This document shows positions 47,478-56,134 of a DNA stretch of 64,000 nucleotides, piece after piece. Below the pieces are notes generated by a model. The model did not search any database. It was given only the letters and a program-made list of their open reading frames with translations, and was not told where the DNA came from. Every line of letters starts with the position of its first letter. Position 1 is the first letter of the stretch. The DNA lies in assembly GCF_002975175.1 (NCBI RefSeq), contig NZ_PCNZ01000016.1, positions 1 through 64,000 on the forward strand, given 5' to 3'. The translations under genes and the position numbers were made by a program. The stretch is from Bacillus sp. MYb209 (GTDB lineage Bacteria > Bacillota > Bacilli > Bacillales > Bacillaceae_G).

Positions 47478-48575
47478 ATGAATGCTAGATTAGAAAATTT
47501 AATGCAATGGCTAAAAGAAAAAAACGTAGAAGCTGCGTTCTTAACTTCTACACCAAACGTTTTCTACATGACGAACTTCCATTGTGAACCACATGAAAGA
47601 CTACTTGGTATGTTTGTATTCCAAGAAAAAGAACCTATTTTAATTTGTCCTAAAATGGAAGAAGGCCAAGCACGTAACGCTGGCTGGGCACATGAAATTA
47701 TCGGATTTACTGATACTGACAAACCATGGGATATGATTGCAAAAGCAATTAAAGATCGTGGTATTGATGCAAATGCAGTTGCAATTGAAAAAGAGCATTT
47801 AAACGTAGAGCGTTACGAAGAATTAACAAAATTATTCCCAAATGCAGCCTTCAAATCAGCTGAAGAGAAAGTTCGCGAGCTTCGCTTAATTAAAGATGAA
47901 AAAGAACTTTCTATTTTACGTGAAGCAGCTAAAATGGCAGATTATGCTGTTGAAGTTGGTGTAAATGCAATTAAAGAAAATCGTAGTGAGCTAGAAGTAT
48001 TAGCAATTATTGAGCATGAATTAAAAACAAAAGGCATCCATAAAATGTCATTCGATACGATGGTATTAGCAGGTGCAAACTCTGCTCTTCCACACGGCAT
48101 TCCAGGTGCAAACAAAATGAAACGCGGCGATTTCGTACTATTTGATTTAGGTGTAATCATTGAAGGTTATTGCTCTGACATTACACGTACAGTAGCATTT
48201 GGTGATATTTCTGAAGAGCAAACTCGCATTTACAACACTGTACTAGCTGGACAACTACAAGCAGTCGAAGCATGTAAACCAGGCGTTACATTTGGTGCAA
48301 TCGACAACGCTGCCCGTTCTGTTATCGCAGATGCAGGTTACGGAGACCTCTTCCCACACCGACTTGGTCACGGACTTGGAATTAGCGTACACGAATATCC
48401 AGATGTAAAAGAAGGCAACGAGTCTCTATTAAGAGAAGGTATGGTCTTCACAATCGAACCAGGCATTTACGTACCAAACGTAGGTGGCGTTCGTATTGAA
48501 GATGATATTTACATCACAAAAGATGGATCAGAGATCTTAACGAAGTTCCCGAAAGAATTACAATTTGTGAAATAA
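47478..48575 (+). CDS. Xaa-Pro dipeptidase-like M24 peptidase
   Basis: The 365-residue cytoplasmic metallopeptidase has a creatinase-like N-terminal domain (1-130) and a pita-bread catalytic domain. The five metal ligands are visible: the two Asp in FDLGVIIEGYCSDITRT, His in HRLGHGLGI, Glu in FTIEPGIYVP and Glu in GGVRIEDDIY. It should cleave dipeptides or N-termini with proline in position two. CGGGGGTG precedes the ATG. PepQ or PapA are possible names, but I cannot choose. Confidence 0.92.
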   Translation: MNARLENLMQWLKEKNVEAAFLTSTPNVFYMTNFHCEPHERLLGMFVFQEKEPILICPKMEEGQARNAGWAHEIIGFTDTDKPWDMIAKAIKDRGIDANAVAIEKEHLNVERYEELTKLFPNAAFKSAEEKVRELRLIKDEKELSILREAAKMADYAVEVGVNAIKENRSELEVLAIIEHELKTKGIHKMSFDTMVLAGANSALPHGIPGANKMKRGDFVLFDLGVIIEGYCSDITRTVAFGDISEEQTRIYNTVLAGQLQAVEACKPGVTFGAIDNAARSVIADAGYGDLFPHRLGHGLGISVHEYPDVKEGNESLLREGMVFTIEPGIYVPNVGGVRIEDDIYITKDGSEILTKFPKELQFVK

Positions 48576-48577
48576 GA

Positions 48578-48605
48578 AAAAAGGTAGCGTGATCGCTACC
48601 TTTTT
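48578..48605 (+). terminator. Terminator after the M24 peptidase gene
   Basis: AAAAAGGTAGCG pairs with CGCTACCTTTTT around TGAT. Confidence 0.9.
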
Positions 48606-48620
48606 ATTAAAGAAGGCTCC

Positions 48621-48827
48621 TTAAAAAGTGCCTTCTTCTATTTCACTAATATTTATTTGAAATTTCACGATCCAAACTGAGAAAAGGTGGACAAGAAGTG
48701 CAAACGCCATACATGCTCCGCTTAAAAAAGTTAGTATAGGATGCGAATACACGTGCCCTAAACCATAGGATATCGCCACGAAAAACATTGTTATGTAAAT
48801 ATAAATTGCTCCATGTATTTGCCTCAT
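48621..48827 (-). CDS. Small two-helix membrane protein, unknown function
   Basis: The 68-residue protein has two membrane helices (IYIYITMFFVAISYGLGHVY and LTFLSGACMAFALLVHLFSV) and a short polar tail. AAAGGAGGT with correct spacing precedes the ATG, which makes it a credible gene. I do not recognise a family. It lies downstream of the ECF sigma/anti-sigma pair on the same strand, about 60 bases after, and could be part of that regulon. Confidence 0.65.
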   Translation of the reverse strand: MRQIHGAIYIYITMFFVAISYGLGHVYSHPILTFLSGACMAFALLVHLFSVWIVKFQINISEIEEGTF

Positions 48828-48889
48828 ATAAACCTCCTTTTCCCATATTATAACATAATTTTCAGATTATTCACATTAATGAATTGTGA

Positions 48890-49906
48890 TCAATATTTCT
48901 CAACTGTTACGCCTCTTACAGCCGCCTTAATATACGGTGCTCCTTGTAAACTTTGTAAATCCGCTGTTTTCCCTGTTACGACTACTCCGTATATTGGTAA
49001 GTCTTTTGGTTTTGTGTTTTTTATTTCTTTATAATATTGTTCAAAATAATCACTTGGTATACCTTCACTATTTTTTGCTAAATACTTCATTTGGTATAGA
49101 AACTCTTTTGAGTTTATTGTTACATCGTTTTTCACATCTTCTTTCACTTTTGAATAACTTCCTTCAAATCCAAAAACATTATTTGCCATTTCTGCATTTA
49201 ATATCGTACCATTTTTAGGATCTTTTAACCCTACATAAAAATCACTTTTCTTTTCATTATATGTATCTACCCAAAACCAAACTGGCTGTACACTTTTGGG
49301 AAGCATCTCAGTAATTTGTTCAGCTGTATACGATTTATCAAAAGATAAGGCTACTTCTGCAACTTTATTTTGCAAATCTCCAATATTTTCCATATCATCC
49401 ACATAATTTTTATAAGTAACGAAAGGTAAATAAAACCTCATTTCTCTTTGCATTGTTTGTACATTATAATCTGGTATCGCAACAGCCTCTTTCCCCCTTT
49501 TCTCTTCATCTAAACTAACAAGTTCACCATTATAGTGCTTCATACTATAATTCCATATACCTGATTCGTATATATCATTTATCCATTTTACTGGTTGACC
49601 AGCTATATTTTTATACGAGTTATATATTACCGTACTCCCTGTAACACCGAGACTTAAATACATACTTCCACTGAAACGAATATTAGGGCCTTGAACCCTA
49701 TGTAGTGCATTCAATTCTCTTTCCATTTTTCTAAACGTTTGCTGAGAAAAATACGCTGCCCCCAAAAACAAACTTACTATAACAATAATGGACGCACAAA
49801 TAGAAATAAGCCAATTTCTCCAAAACTGCTTCCTCTTCGCCCTCTTCATCAAAGTCTTCATCTGCTTATCATCCATATTCAAATCAAAGTCCTTCCGACT
49901 CATCAT
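48890..49906 (-). CDS. Membrane-anchored anti-sigma factor (sigma regulator N/C domains)
   Basis: The 338-residue single-pass protein has a short cytoplasmic N-terminus (about 1-33) that would bind the sigma factor, a membrane helix (about 34-54; LISICASIIVIVSLFLGAAY) and a large extracytoplasmic part. The layout fits the sigma-regulator N- and C-terminal domain family. It overlaps the ECF sigma gene by 23 bases, the usual sigma/anti-sigma pairing with coupled translation. The signal sensed is unknown. Confidence 0.82.
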   Translation of the reverse strand: MMSRKDFDLNMDDKQMKTLMKRAKRKQFWRNWLISICASIIVIVSLFLGAAYFSQQTFRKMERELNALHRVQGPNIRFSGSMYLSLGVTGSTVIYNSYKNIAGQPVKWINDIYESGIWNYSMKHYNGELVSLDEEKRGKEAVAIPDYNVQTMQREMRFYLPFVTYKNYVDDMENIGDLQNKVAEVALSFDKSYTAEQITEMLPKSVQPVWFWVDTYNEKKSDFYVGLKDPKNGTILNAEMANNVFGFEGSYSKVKEDVKNDVTINSKEFLYQMKYLAKNSEGIPSDYFEQYYKEIKNTKPKDLPIYGVVVTGKTADLQSLQGAPYIKAAVRGVTVEKY

Positions 49907-50393
49907 TTCTCCTCCTATACAATTTTTTAAATTGATTTCTTGCTCTGTACAAACTTGTTTTCACTGTTTCTTCTTTCATACTTAATAAAATGGCAATTTC
50001 TTTATAAGATAGTTCATAATCGTATTTCAATAGTAAAATATGAAGATAATCTTCTGTCATCGTCTCCAATATTTCCTGCACTTCTCCTTGCAGTTCACTT
50101 GTTAAAAGCACTTCATCTAATGACTTTTGTCCAATAAGAACGACCGATTCAATCGCAATTGGATTTAACCTTTTTTCTTTTCGGTATAAATCTCGGTGCT
50201 GATTGATCGCAACTCTAAATAACCACGGCGTTAAATGCTCTAACGGTATTTCCTCCATAAGCAATAAAGCTTTGTATAGCGTATCTTGCACAATATCTTC
50301 CGCTTCTTTTCTATCTGCTCCAATCTTAATTAAGTATCCAAACACAGCTTTTGACTTCTCTATTAATAATGATTCAAACGTATCATGGCTCAT
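49884..50393 (-). CDS. ECF-type RNA polymerase sigma factor
   Basis: The 169-residue extracytoplasmic-function sigma factor has region 2 at about residues 10-75 (EAEDIVQDTLYKALLL, then WLFRVAINQHRDLYRKEKR) and region 4 at about 110-160 (YDYELSYKEIAILLSMKEET, then VKTSLYRARNQFKKL). It is co-transcribed with its anti-sigma factor. A possible autoregulated promoter (TGTATAC-16-CGTT) lies upstream. It resembles the SigX/SigV/SigW group but I cannot name it. Confidence 0.92.
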   Translation of the reverse strand: MSHDTFESLLIEKSKAVFGYLIKIGADRKEAEDIVQDTLYKALLLMEEIPLEHLTPWLFRVAINQHRDLYRKEKRLNPIAIESVVLIGQKSLDEVLLTSELQGEVQEILETMTEDYLHILLLKYDYELSYKEIAILLSMKEETVKTSLYRARNQFKKLYRRRNDESEGL

Positions 50394-50416
50394 TCTGCTC
50401 TCCTTTCTATATACTC

Positions 50417-50443
50417 AACGTTTGAGAGCATAAAATGTATACA
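50417..50443 (-). promoter_or_regulatory. Candidate ECF-type autoregulated promoter
   Basis: TGTATAC and CGTT on the minus strand are separated by 16 bases, close to the ECF pattern (TGAAC/TGTAAC and CGTA/CGTC). The site is about 30-50 bases upstream of the sigma gene start. Confidence 0.45.
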
Positions 50444-50469
50444 GCTTTTCTAAAAAACTTTTCATAATA

Positions 50470-50495
50470 AAAAGCACATCTGTTTTGATGTGCTT
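50470..50495 (-). terminator. Terminator after the DUF6176 gene
   Basis: AAGCACATC pairs with GATGTGCTT; a T-rich tract (TTTTTATT) follows on the minus strand. Confidence 0.85.
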
Positions 50496-50515
50496 CTCTC
50501 AAAAATACTATTCTA

Positions 50516-50860
50516 TTATTTCATCGCTTCTTTCACAACATCTTGAATCATAACAACTTCTGTTTTCATATCAACAGACGGTGCTTCTTCATCAATACAC
50601 TCATACCAAAACGCTAAATGCTTTTTATCAATTTCATGATGAGAATTTTCGACAAGAGCCCCGCCTTCTCCTTGCACAGAATACCAATATAGATACTCTT
50701 CTCCATCTCTTATTTCCCGGAAAATTGTCTCTACATACATTTTCTCGTCGTTTAATGTCAAAAGTACTTCTTTCATATAGTCATTAAGAAGCTTCATCCA
50801 TTCATCTACGCGATGACTTTTACCTGGCCTGACTTTGAATCTTGTTAATTCTACATTCAT
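50516..50860 (-). CDS. DUF6176-like protein
   Basis: The 114-residue soluble protein begins MNVELTRFKVRPGKSHRVDE and has the general character of small dimeric alpha-beta-barrel proteins. I believe the family is DUF6176, function unknown. It ends the operon cupin-GNAT-DUF6176, two bases after the GNAT gene. A terminator follows. Confidence 0.7.
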   Translation of the reverse strand: MNVELTRFKVRPGKSHRVDEWMKLLNDYMKEVLLTLNDEKMYVETIFREIRDGEEYLYWYSVQGEGGALVENSHHEIDKKHLAFWYECIDEEAPSVDMKTEVVMIQDVVKEAMK

Positions 50861-50862
50861 TT

Positions 50863-51657
50863 TTATTCCCCCATTTTCTTGCGGACAAATAAATCATATT
50901 CTACTGGATTATGAAAACTTAATTTACTAGCTAACTTTTTCGAAGGTATATTATCTGCATTACAATCCCAGCACGGTGTAATATCATTTTGTATACAATG
51001 TTCAATGAAACTTGTTGCAACAGCTTGAGCTAATCCTTTTCCTTGATGTGCTTCATGTGTTGCAATATCAATTTCAGCAAATCTATTCCCGTTAAATATT
51101 GAGACGCATTCAGCTACAATCATCCCATCTTGTTCTATACAAAAACCAAAGCCATTATTCAAAAATGCTTCGTTTGCCCCCCAATATTCTTTGTAATAAT
51201 CCACCGTAAATTCATTACTTCTTTCTATATCACTTTTATCAATACGTTTAATTTCATATGTATTTTTGTTTAATTCTATTTTTCTATCTTCAAAAACTTC
51301 TCTTTGAAATTGAAATGTCATTCTTGGGATTTTCCGAAATGCATTACTAAAGCACTCTTCAATCATCATTTCCCACTCTTCACTCGAAGTGAACAGTGTA
51401 AATCGTTTCTCTGTTTTTTCAATGGCTGTTTTTATATACGAAAATAAATCTTCGTTATAACTTTGGTCTCGAGTGTCACCAAACAAATAATAAATACCAT
51501 TAGTGGTGACGATTAGTCCTGCTGTTAATTGCTCGTTTACACAAACCTCACCATCTATCATTTGATCACATACCGCATAAGCAAAAGTCGTCGTTCTTGT
51601 ATTACCTTCTAAAACCGAAATAACTTTTCTATACTCGGCTAAAGATAATTCTTTCAT
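50863..51657 (-). CDS. GNAT family N-acetyltransferase
   Basis: The 264-residue protein has a variable N-terminal domain (1-130) and a C-terminal GNAT fold. The acetyl-CoA site is seen in IDIATHEAHQGKGLAQAVAT (near residue 205) followed by PCWDCNADNIPSKKLASKLSF, a typical ending of this group. The substrate is unknown. It overlaps the cupin gene by four bases (ATGA) and is followed directly by DUF6176, so the three are one operon. Confidence 0.88.
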   Translation of the reverse strand: MKELSLAEYRKVISVLEGNTRTTTFAYAVCDQMIDGEVCVNEQLTAGLIVTTNGIYYLFGDTRDQSYNEDLFSYIKTAIEKTEKRFTLFTSSEEWEMMIEECFSNAFRKIPRMTFQFQREVFEDRKIELNKNTYEIKRIDKSDIERSNEFTVDYYKEYWGANEAFLNNGFGFCIEQDGMIVAECVSIFNGNRFAEIDIATHEAHQGKGLAQAVATSFIEHCIQNDITPCWDCNADNIPSKKLASKLSFHNPVEYDLFVRKKMGE

Positions 51658-51986
51658 AATTGCTCCACTACAATCGTATCAGCTTCTATATTTTCAAAAC
51701 AAAGATTTACCGTTCTCTTTAATGCTCTCGTTCTATGAATAGTACATGCTGGAATTAAAATTGAATCATTCGGCTTTAAAATTGCTGTCTCTCCATCTTG
51801 AAAATCAATAAGTAATTCTCCCTCCAACACAATGAATAATTCATCCGAATTAGAATGATAGTGCCAATCATATTCACCAGTAAATACAGCAATTCGTAAA
51901 CAATGACTATTCACATTTGAAACGACGAAGTTCTTATGTTGATCTTTTATATCTTTTGTTAATTCTAATAGATTCACTGTTTCCAT
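51654..51986 (-). CDS. Cupin-domain protein
   Basis: This single-domain cupin of about 110 residues has motif 1 in YDWHYHSNSDELFIVLEGEL (HxH and Glu ligands) and motif 2 in NDSILIPACTIHRTRAL (with His). It may bind a metal and a small molecule. The start is uncertain between ATG at 51998 and 51986; neither has an ideal site. It is the first gene of the operon with the GNAT and DUF6176 genes. Confidence 0.82.
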   Translation of the reverse strand: METVNLLELTKDIKDQHKNFVVSNVNSHCLRIAVFTGEYDWHYHSNSDELFIVLEGELLIDFQDGETAILKPNDSILIPACTIHRTRALKRTVNLCFENIEADTIVVEQL

Positions 51987-52051
51987 ATTTCTTCCCATCC
52001 TCTATTCAGTCGTTATTCTCCAAAAACTAATAGCGCGATATTCATCCACTT

Positions 52052-52480
52052 TTAGTCTCCACCACCTCCACAATCGCCTCCTCCATCACTTGAACTGCTA
52101 CAATCATTGCTACTATAGTCACCAAATCCACTTGATGAGCTCGAAGCGTATGAAGGTTTTTTGCTCCTTTTTCTTTTTCTATCTTTATTGCTTTCATGAC
52201 TAGGCCACACTTTATCAAATAATATAAAGAATAAGACTCCTTCTATTGTGACAAGTATAAAGCCTAAAATACCCTCAATAATATTGGGTATTATCCCAAA
52301 ATTTTTAAACACCCCACATGAATACACACAAAAAATCACATACAGGAACATACAAATATACCTAAATATTCTCCCTATAATCAAGACTACTTTTTTTGAA
52401 ATTGGTATATTCTGTTCCTGTTTTTTCTTTATATATTTTTGTTTTCTAGCTTGCTTTTTCTTCCTACTTTTGCTCCCCAT
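52052..52480 (-). CDS. Membrane protein with Ser/Gly/Cys-rich tail, unknown function
   Basis: The 142-residue protein has a very basic start (MGSKSRKKKQARKQKYIKKK), two membrane helices (about 38-58 and 64-88), a second basic stretch (DRKRKRSKKP) and a low-complexity tail of Ser, Gly, Asp and Cys ending DGGGDCGGGGD. GAGGGAA precedes the ATG. The Gly/Cys tail resembles metal-binding or disordered tails, but no function can be stated. Confidence 0.68.
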   Translation of the reverse strand: MGSKSRKKKQARKQKYIKKKQEQNIPISKKVVLIIGRIFRYICMFLYVIFCVYSCGVFKNFGIIPNIIEGILGFILVTIEGVLFFILFDKVWPSHESNKDRKRKRSKKPSYASSSSSGFGDYSSNDCSSSSDGGGDCGGGGD

Positions 52481-52561
52481 CGAATTCCCTCTTCCGGCTT
52501 TTATTTTCCGTTTAATTCCAAATTATCACAAAAAAACACATCATAACAAGCTATATTTCTC

Positions 52562-52640
52562 GTAAATTTTTGTTTACTTTTTGTAAAGTTTTATTTACCT
52601 TTTACCTAAAAATGGATATAATAAATGTAACAAATTTACA
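52562..52640 (+). promoter_or_regulatory. Promoter with clustered GTAAA/TTTAC half-sites
   Basis: TTTACC (52594-52599) and TATAAT (52617-52622) are spaced by 17 bases. Seven GTAA-type half-sites lie in 79 bases (GTAAA at 52562 and 52583, TTTAC at 52573, 52594 and 52601, and TGTAA...TTTACA at 52626-52640), suggesting an autoregulatory operator for the XRE protein. Confidence 0.5.
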
Positions 52641-52659
52641 AAAAGGAGACTTTGTATAT

Positions 52660-52875
52660 TTGATTAAAAATAAGGTGAAACAATTCCGCGTTGTTAGAGA
52701 CATCACCCAAGAGCAATTAGCTTCCTCTGTTCAAATCACTAGACAATCCCTCATCGCTATCGAGAAGAATAAATACAACCCAAGTTTAGAATTAGCATTG
52801 AAATTATGTGAGTTTTTCGGCTGTAAAGTGGAGGATTTATTTCAATTAGATAAAACTGGGGAGGAAAAAGAATGA
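52660..52875 (+). CDS. XRE-family helix-turn-helix regulator
   Basis: The 71-residue protein is a single HTH_3 domain. The DNA-binding helices are TQEQLASSVQITRQSLIAIE, followed by KNKYNPSLELALKLCEFFGC, typical of small YgzD-like regulators. The start is taken as TTG at 52660, downstream of AAAAGGAG (11-base spacing, slightly long); the frame remains open upstream but that part is promoter. It overlaps the following membrane-protein gene by four bases, so the two form a regulator/membrane-protein pair. Confidence 0.85.
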   Translation: MIKNKVKQFRVVRDITQEQLASSVQITRQSLIAIEKNKYNPSLELALKLCEFFGCKVEDLFQLDKTGEEKE

Positions 52876-53297
52876 AAAATACTTTTAATCAAGAATTCAT
52901 TTCTCATCTTACCATTTTAGTGTTAGGATCGACTTTTCTTTATTTCAATAGTAGTGATGAAGAAAAGATTCGTTCTGTCCTTCTATTCGCTAGCGTATAC
53001 ATACTCTTAGCCTTGGTACTATTAGTAGTGAAACGAATATTCTTTAAGAAAAAAAAGAAAGAATCCGAGCAATACCCATTACCTGAGATAGATGAAAGAA
53101 TTGAGAAAATGAGTTTAAAGCTTATGGCACAAATTTTCGGTCTCTCTCATTTAATTGGCTCTGCGATACTATTTGTTTTATATATCACTAATGAAAATTC
53201 GACGATACGAGTTGAGTATGCCCTTTATTACTTGTTCGGCATTCTTTTCTTTACAATGATGTTCGGTTTGAAAATTGTAAAGAAACTAGACAATTAA
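52872..53297 (+). CDS. Integral membrane protein paired with the XRE regulator
   Basis: The 141-residue protein has four membrane helices (about 12-28, 35-55, 85-105 and 115-135) with a basic loop (KRIFFKKKKKESE) between helices two and three. I do not recognise a family. The start codon overlaps the XRE stop codon (ATGA). Small XRE genes often regulate such adjacent membrane proteins, but the function is unknown. Confidence 0.75.
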   Translation: MKNTFNQEFISHLTILVLGSTFLYFNSSDEEKIRSVLLFASVYILLALVLLVVKRIFFKKKKKESEQYPLPEIDERIEKMSLKLMAQIFGLSHLIGSAILFVLYITNENSTIRVEYALYYLFGILFFTMMFGLKIVKKLDN

Positions 53298-53308
53298 TCA
53301 AAATAAAA

Positions 53309-53336
53309 AGACCCTCCTTACAAAAGGAGGGTCTTA
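53309..53336. terminator. Bidirectional terminator
   Basis: AAGACCCTCCTT pairs with AAGGAGGGTCTT around four bases, between the convergent membrane-protein gene and ald. Confidence 0.88.
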
Positions 53337-53348
53337 CATATATCTTTA

Positions 53349-54482
53349 TTATGATAAAGCAGGAGCTTTTTCAAGAAGCTCTTTTGCATCAGCGTATTGT
53401 AAGCCGTGAGCTTCTGCAACTGCTTCGAATGTTACATAGCCATCTAATGTGTTAATACCTTTTAATAATGCAGTGTTGCCTAGGCAAGCTTCTTTGTAGC
53501 CTTTGTTAGCAATTTGTACTGCATATGGTACTGTTACGTTTGTTAATGCAAGAGTTGATGTACGTGGAACCGCACCTGGCATATTTGCAACTGCATAATG
53601 TACAACGCCGTGCTTTTCATAAGTTGGGTTGTCATGAGTTGTAATACGGTCAGTTGTTTCGAAAATACCACCTTGATCAATCGCGATATCTACAACGACA
53701 GAACCTTGTTCCATTGATTGAATCATTTCTTCTGTTACAAGTTTTGGCGCTTTTGCACCTGGGATTAATACTGCACCGATTACAAGATCAGATTCTCTTA
53801 CAGCTTCTGCAATGTTGTATGGATTAGACATTAATGTTTTTACTTGGTTACCAAAAATGTCATCTAATTGACGAAGACGTTCTGCACTTAAGTCGATGAT
53901 TGTTACATCTGCACCTAAACCTACTGCAATTTTCGCTGCGTTTGTACCAGCTTGACCACCGCCGATAATTGTTACTTTGCCGCGTTTAACCCCTGGAACA
54001 CCTGCAAGTAAAATACCTTTTCCACCTTTGTTTTTCTCAAGGAATTGTGCACCGATTTGTGCAGCCATACGACCTGCAACTTCACTCATTGGTGCAAGTA
54101 ATGGTAAAGAACGATTGTCTAACTGTACTGTTTCGTATGCAATTGATACCACTTTGTTATCAATTAATGCTTTTGTTAATTCTGGCTCTGGAGCTAAGTG
54201 TAAATATGTGAATAAAATTAAACCTTCGCGGAAATAACCGTATTCACTTTCAACTGGCTCTTTTACCTTCATAACCATATCCTGATTCCATGCTTCTTCA
54301 GCAGTTTCAACAAGTTTCGCACCAGCTTGTACGTATTCTTCATCTGTAAAGCCTGATCCTACACCCGATCCTTTTTGAACAAAAACTTCATGACCATTGT
54401 GTACTAAATGTACAGCTCCCGCTGGCGTCATTGCCACACGGTTTTCATTGTTTTTAATTTCTGTTGGAATACCGATACGCAT
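53349..54482 (-). CDS. ald: Alanine dehydrogenase
   Basis: The 377-residue enzyme catalyses NAD-dependent interconversion of alanine and pyruvate plus ammonia. It begins [20 protein letters not shown]; Rossmann motif [20 protein letters not shown] (about 170-190), and [17 protein letters not shown] follows, as in AlaDH/transhydrogenase N-terminal families. In Bacillus it is needed for growth on alanine and for normal sporulation. ACAAGGGGGA precedes ATG. Confidence 0.96.
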   Translation of the reverse strand: MRIGIPTEIKNNENRVAMTPAGAVHLVHNGHEVFVQKGSGVGSGFTDEEYVQAGAKLVETAEEAWNQDMVMKVKEPVESEYGYFREGLILFTYLHLAPEPELTKALIDNKVVSIAYETVQLDNRSLPLLAPMSEVAGRMAAQIGAQFLEKNKGGKGILLAGVPGVKRGKVTIIGGGQAGTNAAKIAVGLGADVTIIDLSAERLRQLDDIFGNQVKTLMSNPYNIAEAVRESDLVIGAVLIPGAKAPKLVTEEMIQSMEQGSVVVDIAIDQGGIFETTDRITTHDNPTYEKHGVVHYAVANMPGAVPRTSTLALTNVTVPYAVQIANKGYKEACLGNTALLKGINTLDGYVTFEAVAEAHGLQYADAKELLEKAPALS

Positions 54483-54622
54483 TATTAGTTCCCCCTTGAG
54501 TTATGAAATGACCCCTGAATCATTTTTTAAAGCGCTTTCTACACTCTTATATTCTAACATAATATCTCAATATTTGACAAAAAATAATACAAGTTTTCCG
54601 ATAGATTTAACCTTACATTAAA

Positions 54623-54666
54623 GGACAGTATTATCCGTACCTCTCAGTATAAAGGATAAACTGTCC
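54623..54666 (-). terminator. Hairpin downstream of the SDR gene
   Basis: GGACAGT.TTATCC pairs with GGATAA.ACTGTCC over 13 base pairs; a short T run (CCTTTAA) follows on the minus strand, so it is a weak terminator candidate. Confidence 0.5.
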
Positions 54667-54695
54667 AATTATTCGAAACTTCACTTTATTTAATT

Positions 54696-55454
54696 CTATC
54701 GATGTCTATGAATAACATCAACAGCGCCTGTTACTTCAATAATCGTACCAGTAATCATATCAGAATCGTCCTCACATAAAAACGAAATGGTTCTTGCGAT
54801 ATCTTCGCCTGTTCCAGATCTACCAATTGGTGTGTTACTACCTTTCAAATTTCGCGCTTCTTCAATCGTCGCTTCTTTCATTTCACCAATTATATCACCA
54901 GGGCAAACCATATTCGCAGTAATACCATATTCCGCCTCTTCGTAAGCTACTGTTTTCGTTAATGAAACAAGCCCTACTTTCGCAGCTGCAAAGGCTGAAC
55001 GATAAATCCATCCAGGTGCGCTATCTGCCCCTTGAAATCCATAGTTAATAATACGGCCAAATTGCTGGTTTCTCATAATCGGTACGACAAGTTTTAATAA
55101 ATGAAACACCGCTGTTAAATTACCCTGGATCATTTCATTCCATTCGTCTTCTTCGTAATCGACTAATTTTTTCCTTTCAAATACGTAAGGACCAGCATTA
55201 TTAATTAAAAAGTCAATTTTGCCAAAACGACTCATCGCTTCTTCTACTATTTTATGTAAATCTTCCTTTTTCGTGACATCAGCTTGCACGAACTGTAGAC
55301 GTTCTTCCATATTTTTATATGTTTCTTTCATTGTTTCCATAGCATATATATCGCTATGATACGTTACTGTTACTGAATATCCTTTAGCCAATAACTTTTC
55401 TGTTACTTTCTTTCCTAAACCTTTCGTACCGGCTGTAATGAGCGCATGTCTCAC
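54696..55454 (-). CDS. ytkK: SDR-family protein (YtkK-like) with altered catalytic motif
   Basis: The protein is about 252 residues with a Rossmann fold: dinucleotide motif ITAGTKGLGKKV at the start and FLINNAGPYVF in the middle. The catalytic YxxxK motif of the family reads FAAAK here (in RSAFAAAKVGLVSLT), so Tyr is replaced by Phe while Lys remains; another Tyr lies four residues earlier. It may be a non-catalytic or altered enzyme. GTG at 55454 has AAAGGAGGC upstream. It neighbours ald, as I recall for B. subtilis ytkK. Confidence 0.8.
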   Translation of the reverse strand: MRHALITAGTKGLGKKVTEKLLAKGYSVTVTYHSDIYAMETMKETYKNMEERLQFVQADVTKKEDLHKIVEEAMSRFGKIDFLINNAGPYVFERKKLVDYEEDEWNEMIQGNLTAVFHLLKLVVPIMRNQQFGRIINYGFQGADSAPGWIYRSAFAAAKVGLVSLTKTVAYEEAEYGITANMVCPGDIIGEMKEATIEEARNLKGSNTPIGRSGTGEDIARTISFLCEDDSDMITGTIIEVTGAVDVIHRHR

Positions 55455-55634
55455 AAAACTGCCTCCTTTTAAATTGCTATACTTCATATGTAACAAGTTC
55501 TCGCTCCAATTACAACTAAAATGAATTGAAACAAAGTTTTCAAAATTCTGTAACGTTTTAGCAGGCACATTACCATAATTTGTTTTATAATTAAGTTGTA
55601 AACGGTTATAAAAATGAATTGGGAGGAATCTACT

Positions 55635-56093
55635 ATGAATAATACATATACAAATATTTTAATTGCAGTGGACGGTTCCAAAGAAGCAGAAAAAGCCTTT
55701 AGAAAAGCAATTCAAGTCGCAAAACGAAACAATGCAACATTAACAATTGCTCATATCGTTGATGTGAAAGCATATTCCGCAGTAGAGGCTTATAGCCGCG
55801 CAATTGCTGAACGTGCAAATTTATTTGCAGAAGACTTATTAGAAGACTACAAAAAGACTGCGATTGAAGCTGGTCTTGAGAAAGTAGAAACTGTATTAGA
55901 ATTTGGTAATCCAAAATCTAAAATCTCAAAAGAAATTGCCCCAACACATAAAGTGGATTTAATTATGTGCGGTGCGACTGGTTTAAATGCTGTAGAACGT
56001 TTCCTAATTGGTAGCGTCTCTGAACATATTATTCGCTATGCGAAATGCGATGTCCTTGTTGTTCGTGGTGATGAGGAGCAAGGTGATCTTTAA
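55635..56093 (+). CDS. Universal stress protein (UspA family)
   Basis: The 152-residue cytoplasmic protein is of the ATP-binding UspA type: the start YTNILIAVDGSKEAEKAF and the nucleotide motif GATGLNAVERFLIGSVSEHI (G-x2-G-x9-G-S) are both present. Members help survival in starvation and oxidative stress by unknown mechanisms. ATG at 55635 has GGGAGGAA upstream; the extra seven codons upstream overlap that site. Confidence 0.92.
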   Translation: MNNTYTNILIAVDGSKEAEKAFRKAIQVAKRNNATLTIAHIVDVKAYSAVEAYSRAIAERANLFAEDLLEDYKKTAIEAGLEKVETVLEFGNPKSKISKEIAPTHKVDLIMCGATGLNAVERFLIGSVSEHIIRYAKCDVLVVRGDEEQGDL

Positions 56094-56103
56094 TTTATAA
56101 ATC

Positions 56104-56133
56104 AAACACCAAGTCCACATGGGCTTGGTGTTT
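56104..56133. terminator. Bidirectional terminator
   Basis: AAACACCAAG pairs with CTTGGTGTTT around ten bases, after the universal stress protein gene. Confidence 0.85.
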
Positions 56134-56134
56134 T

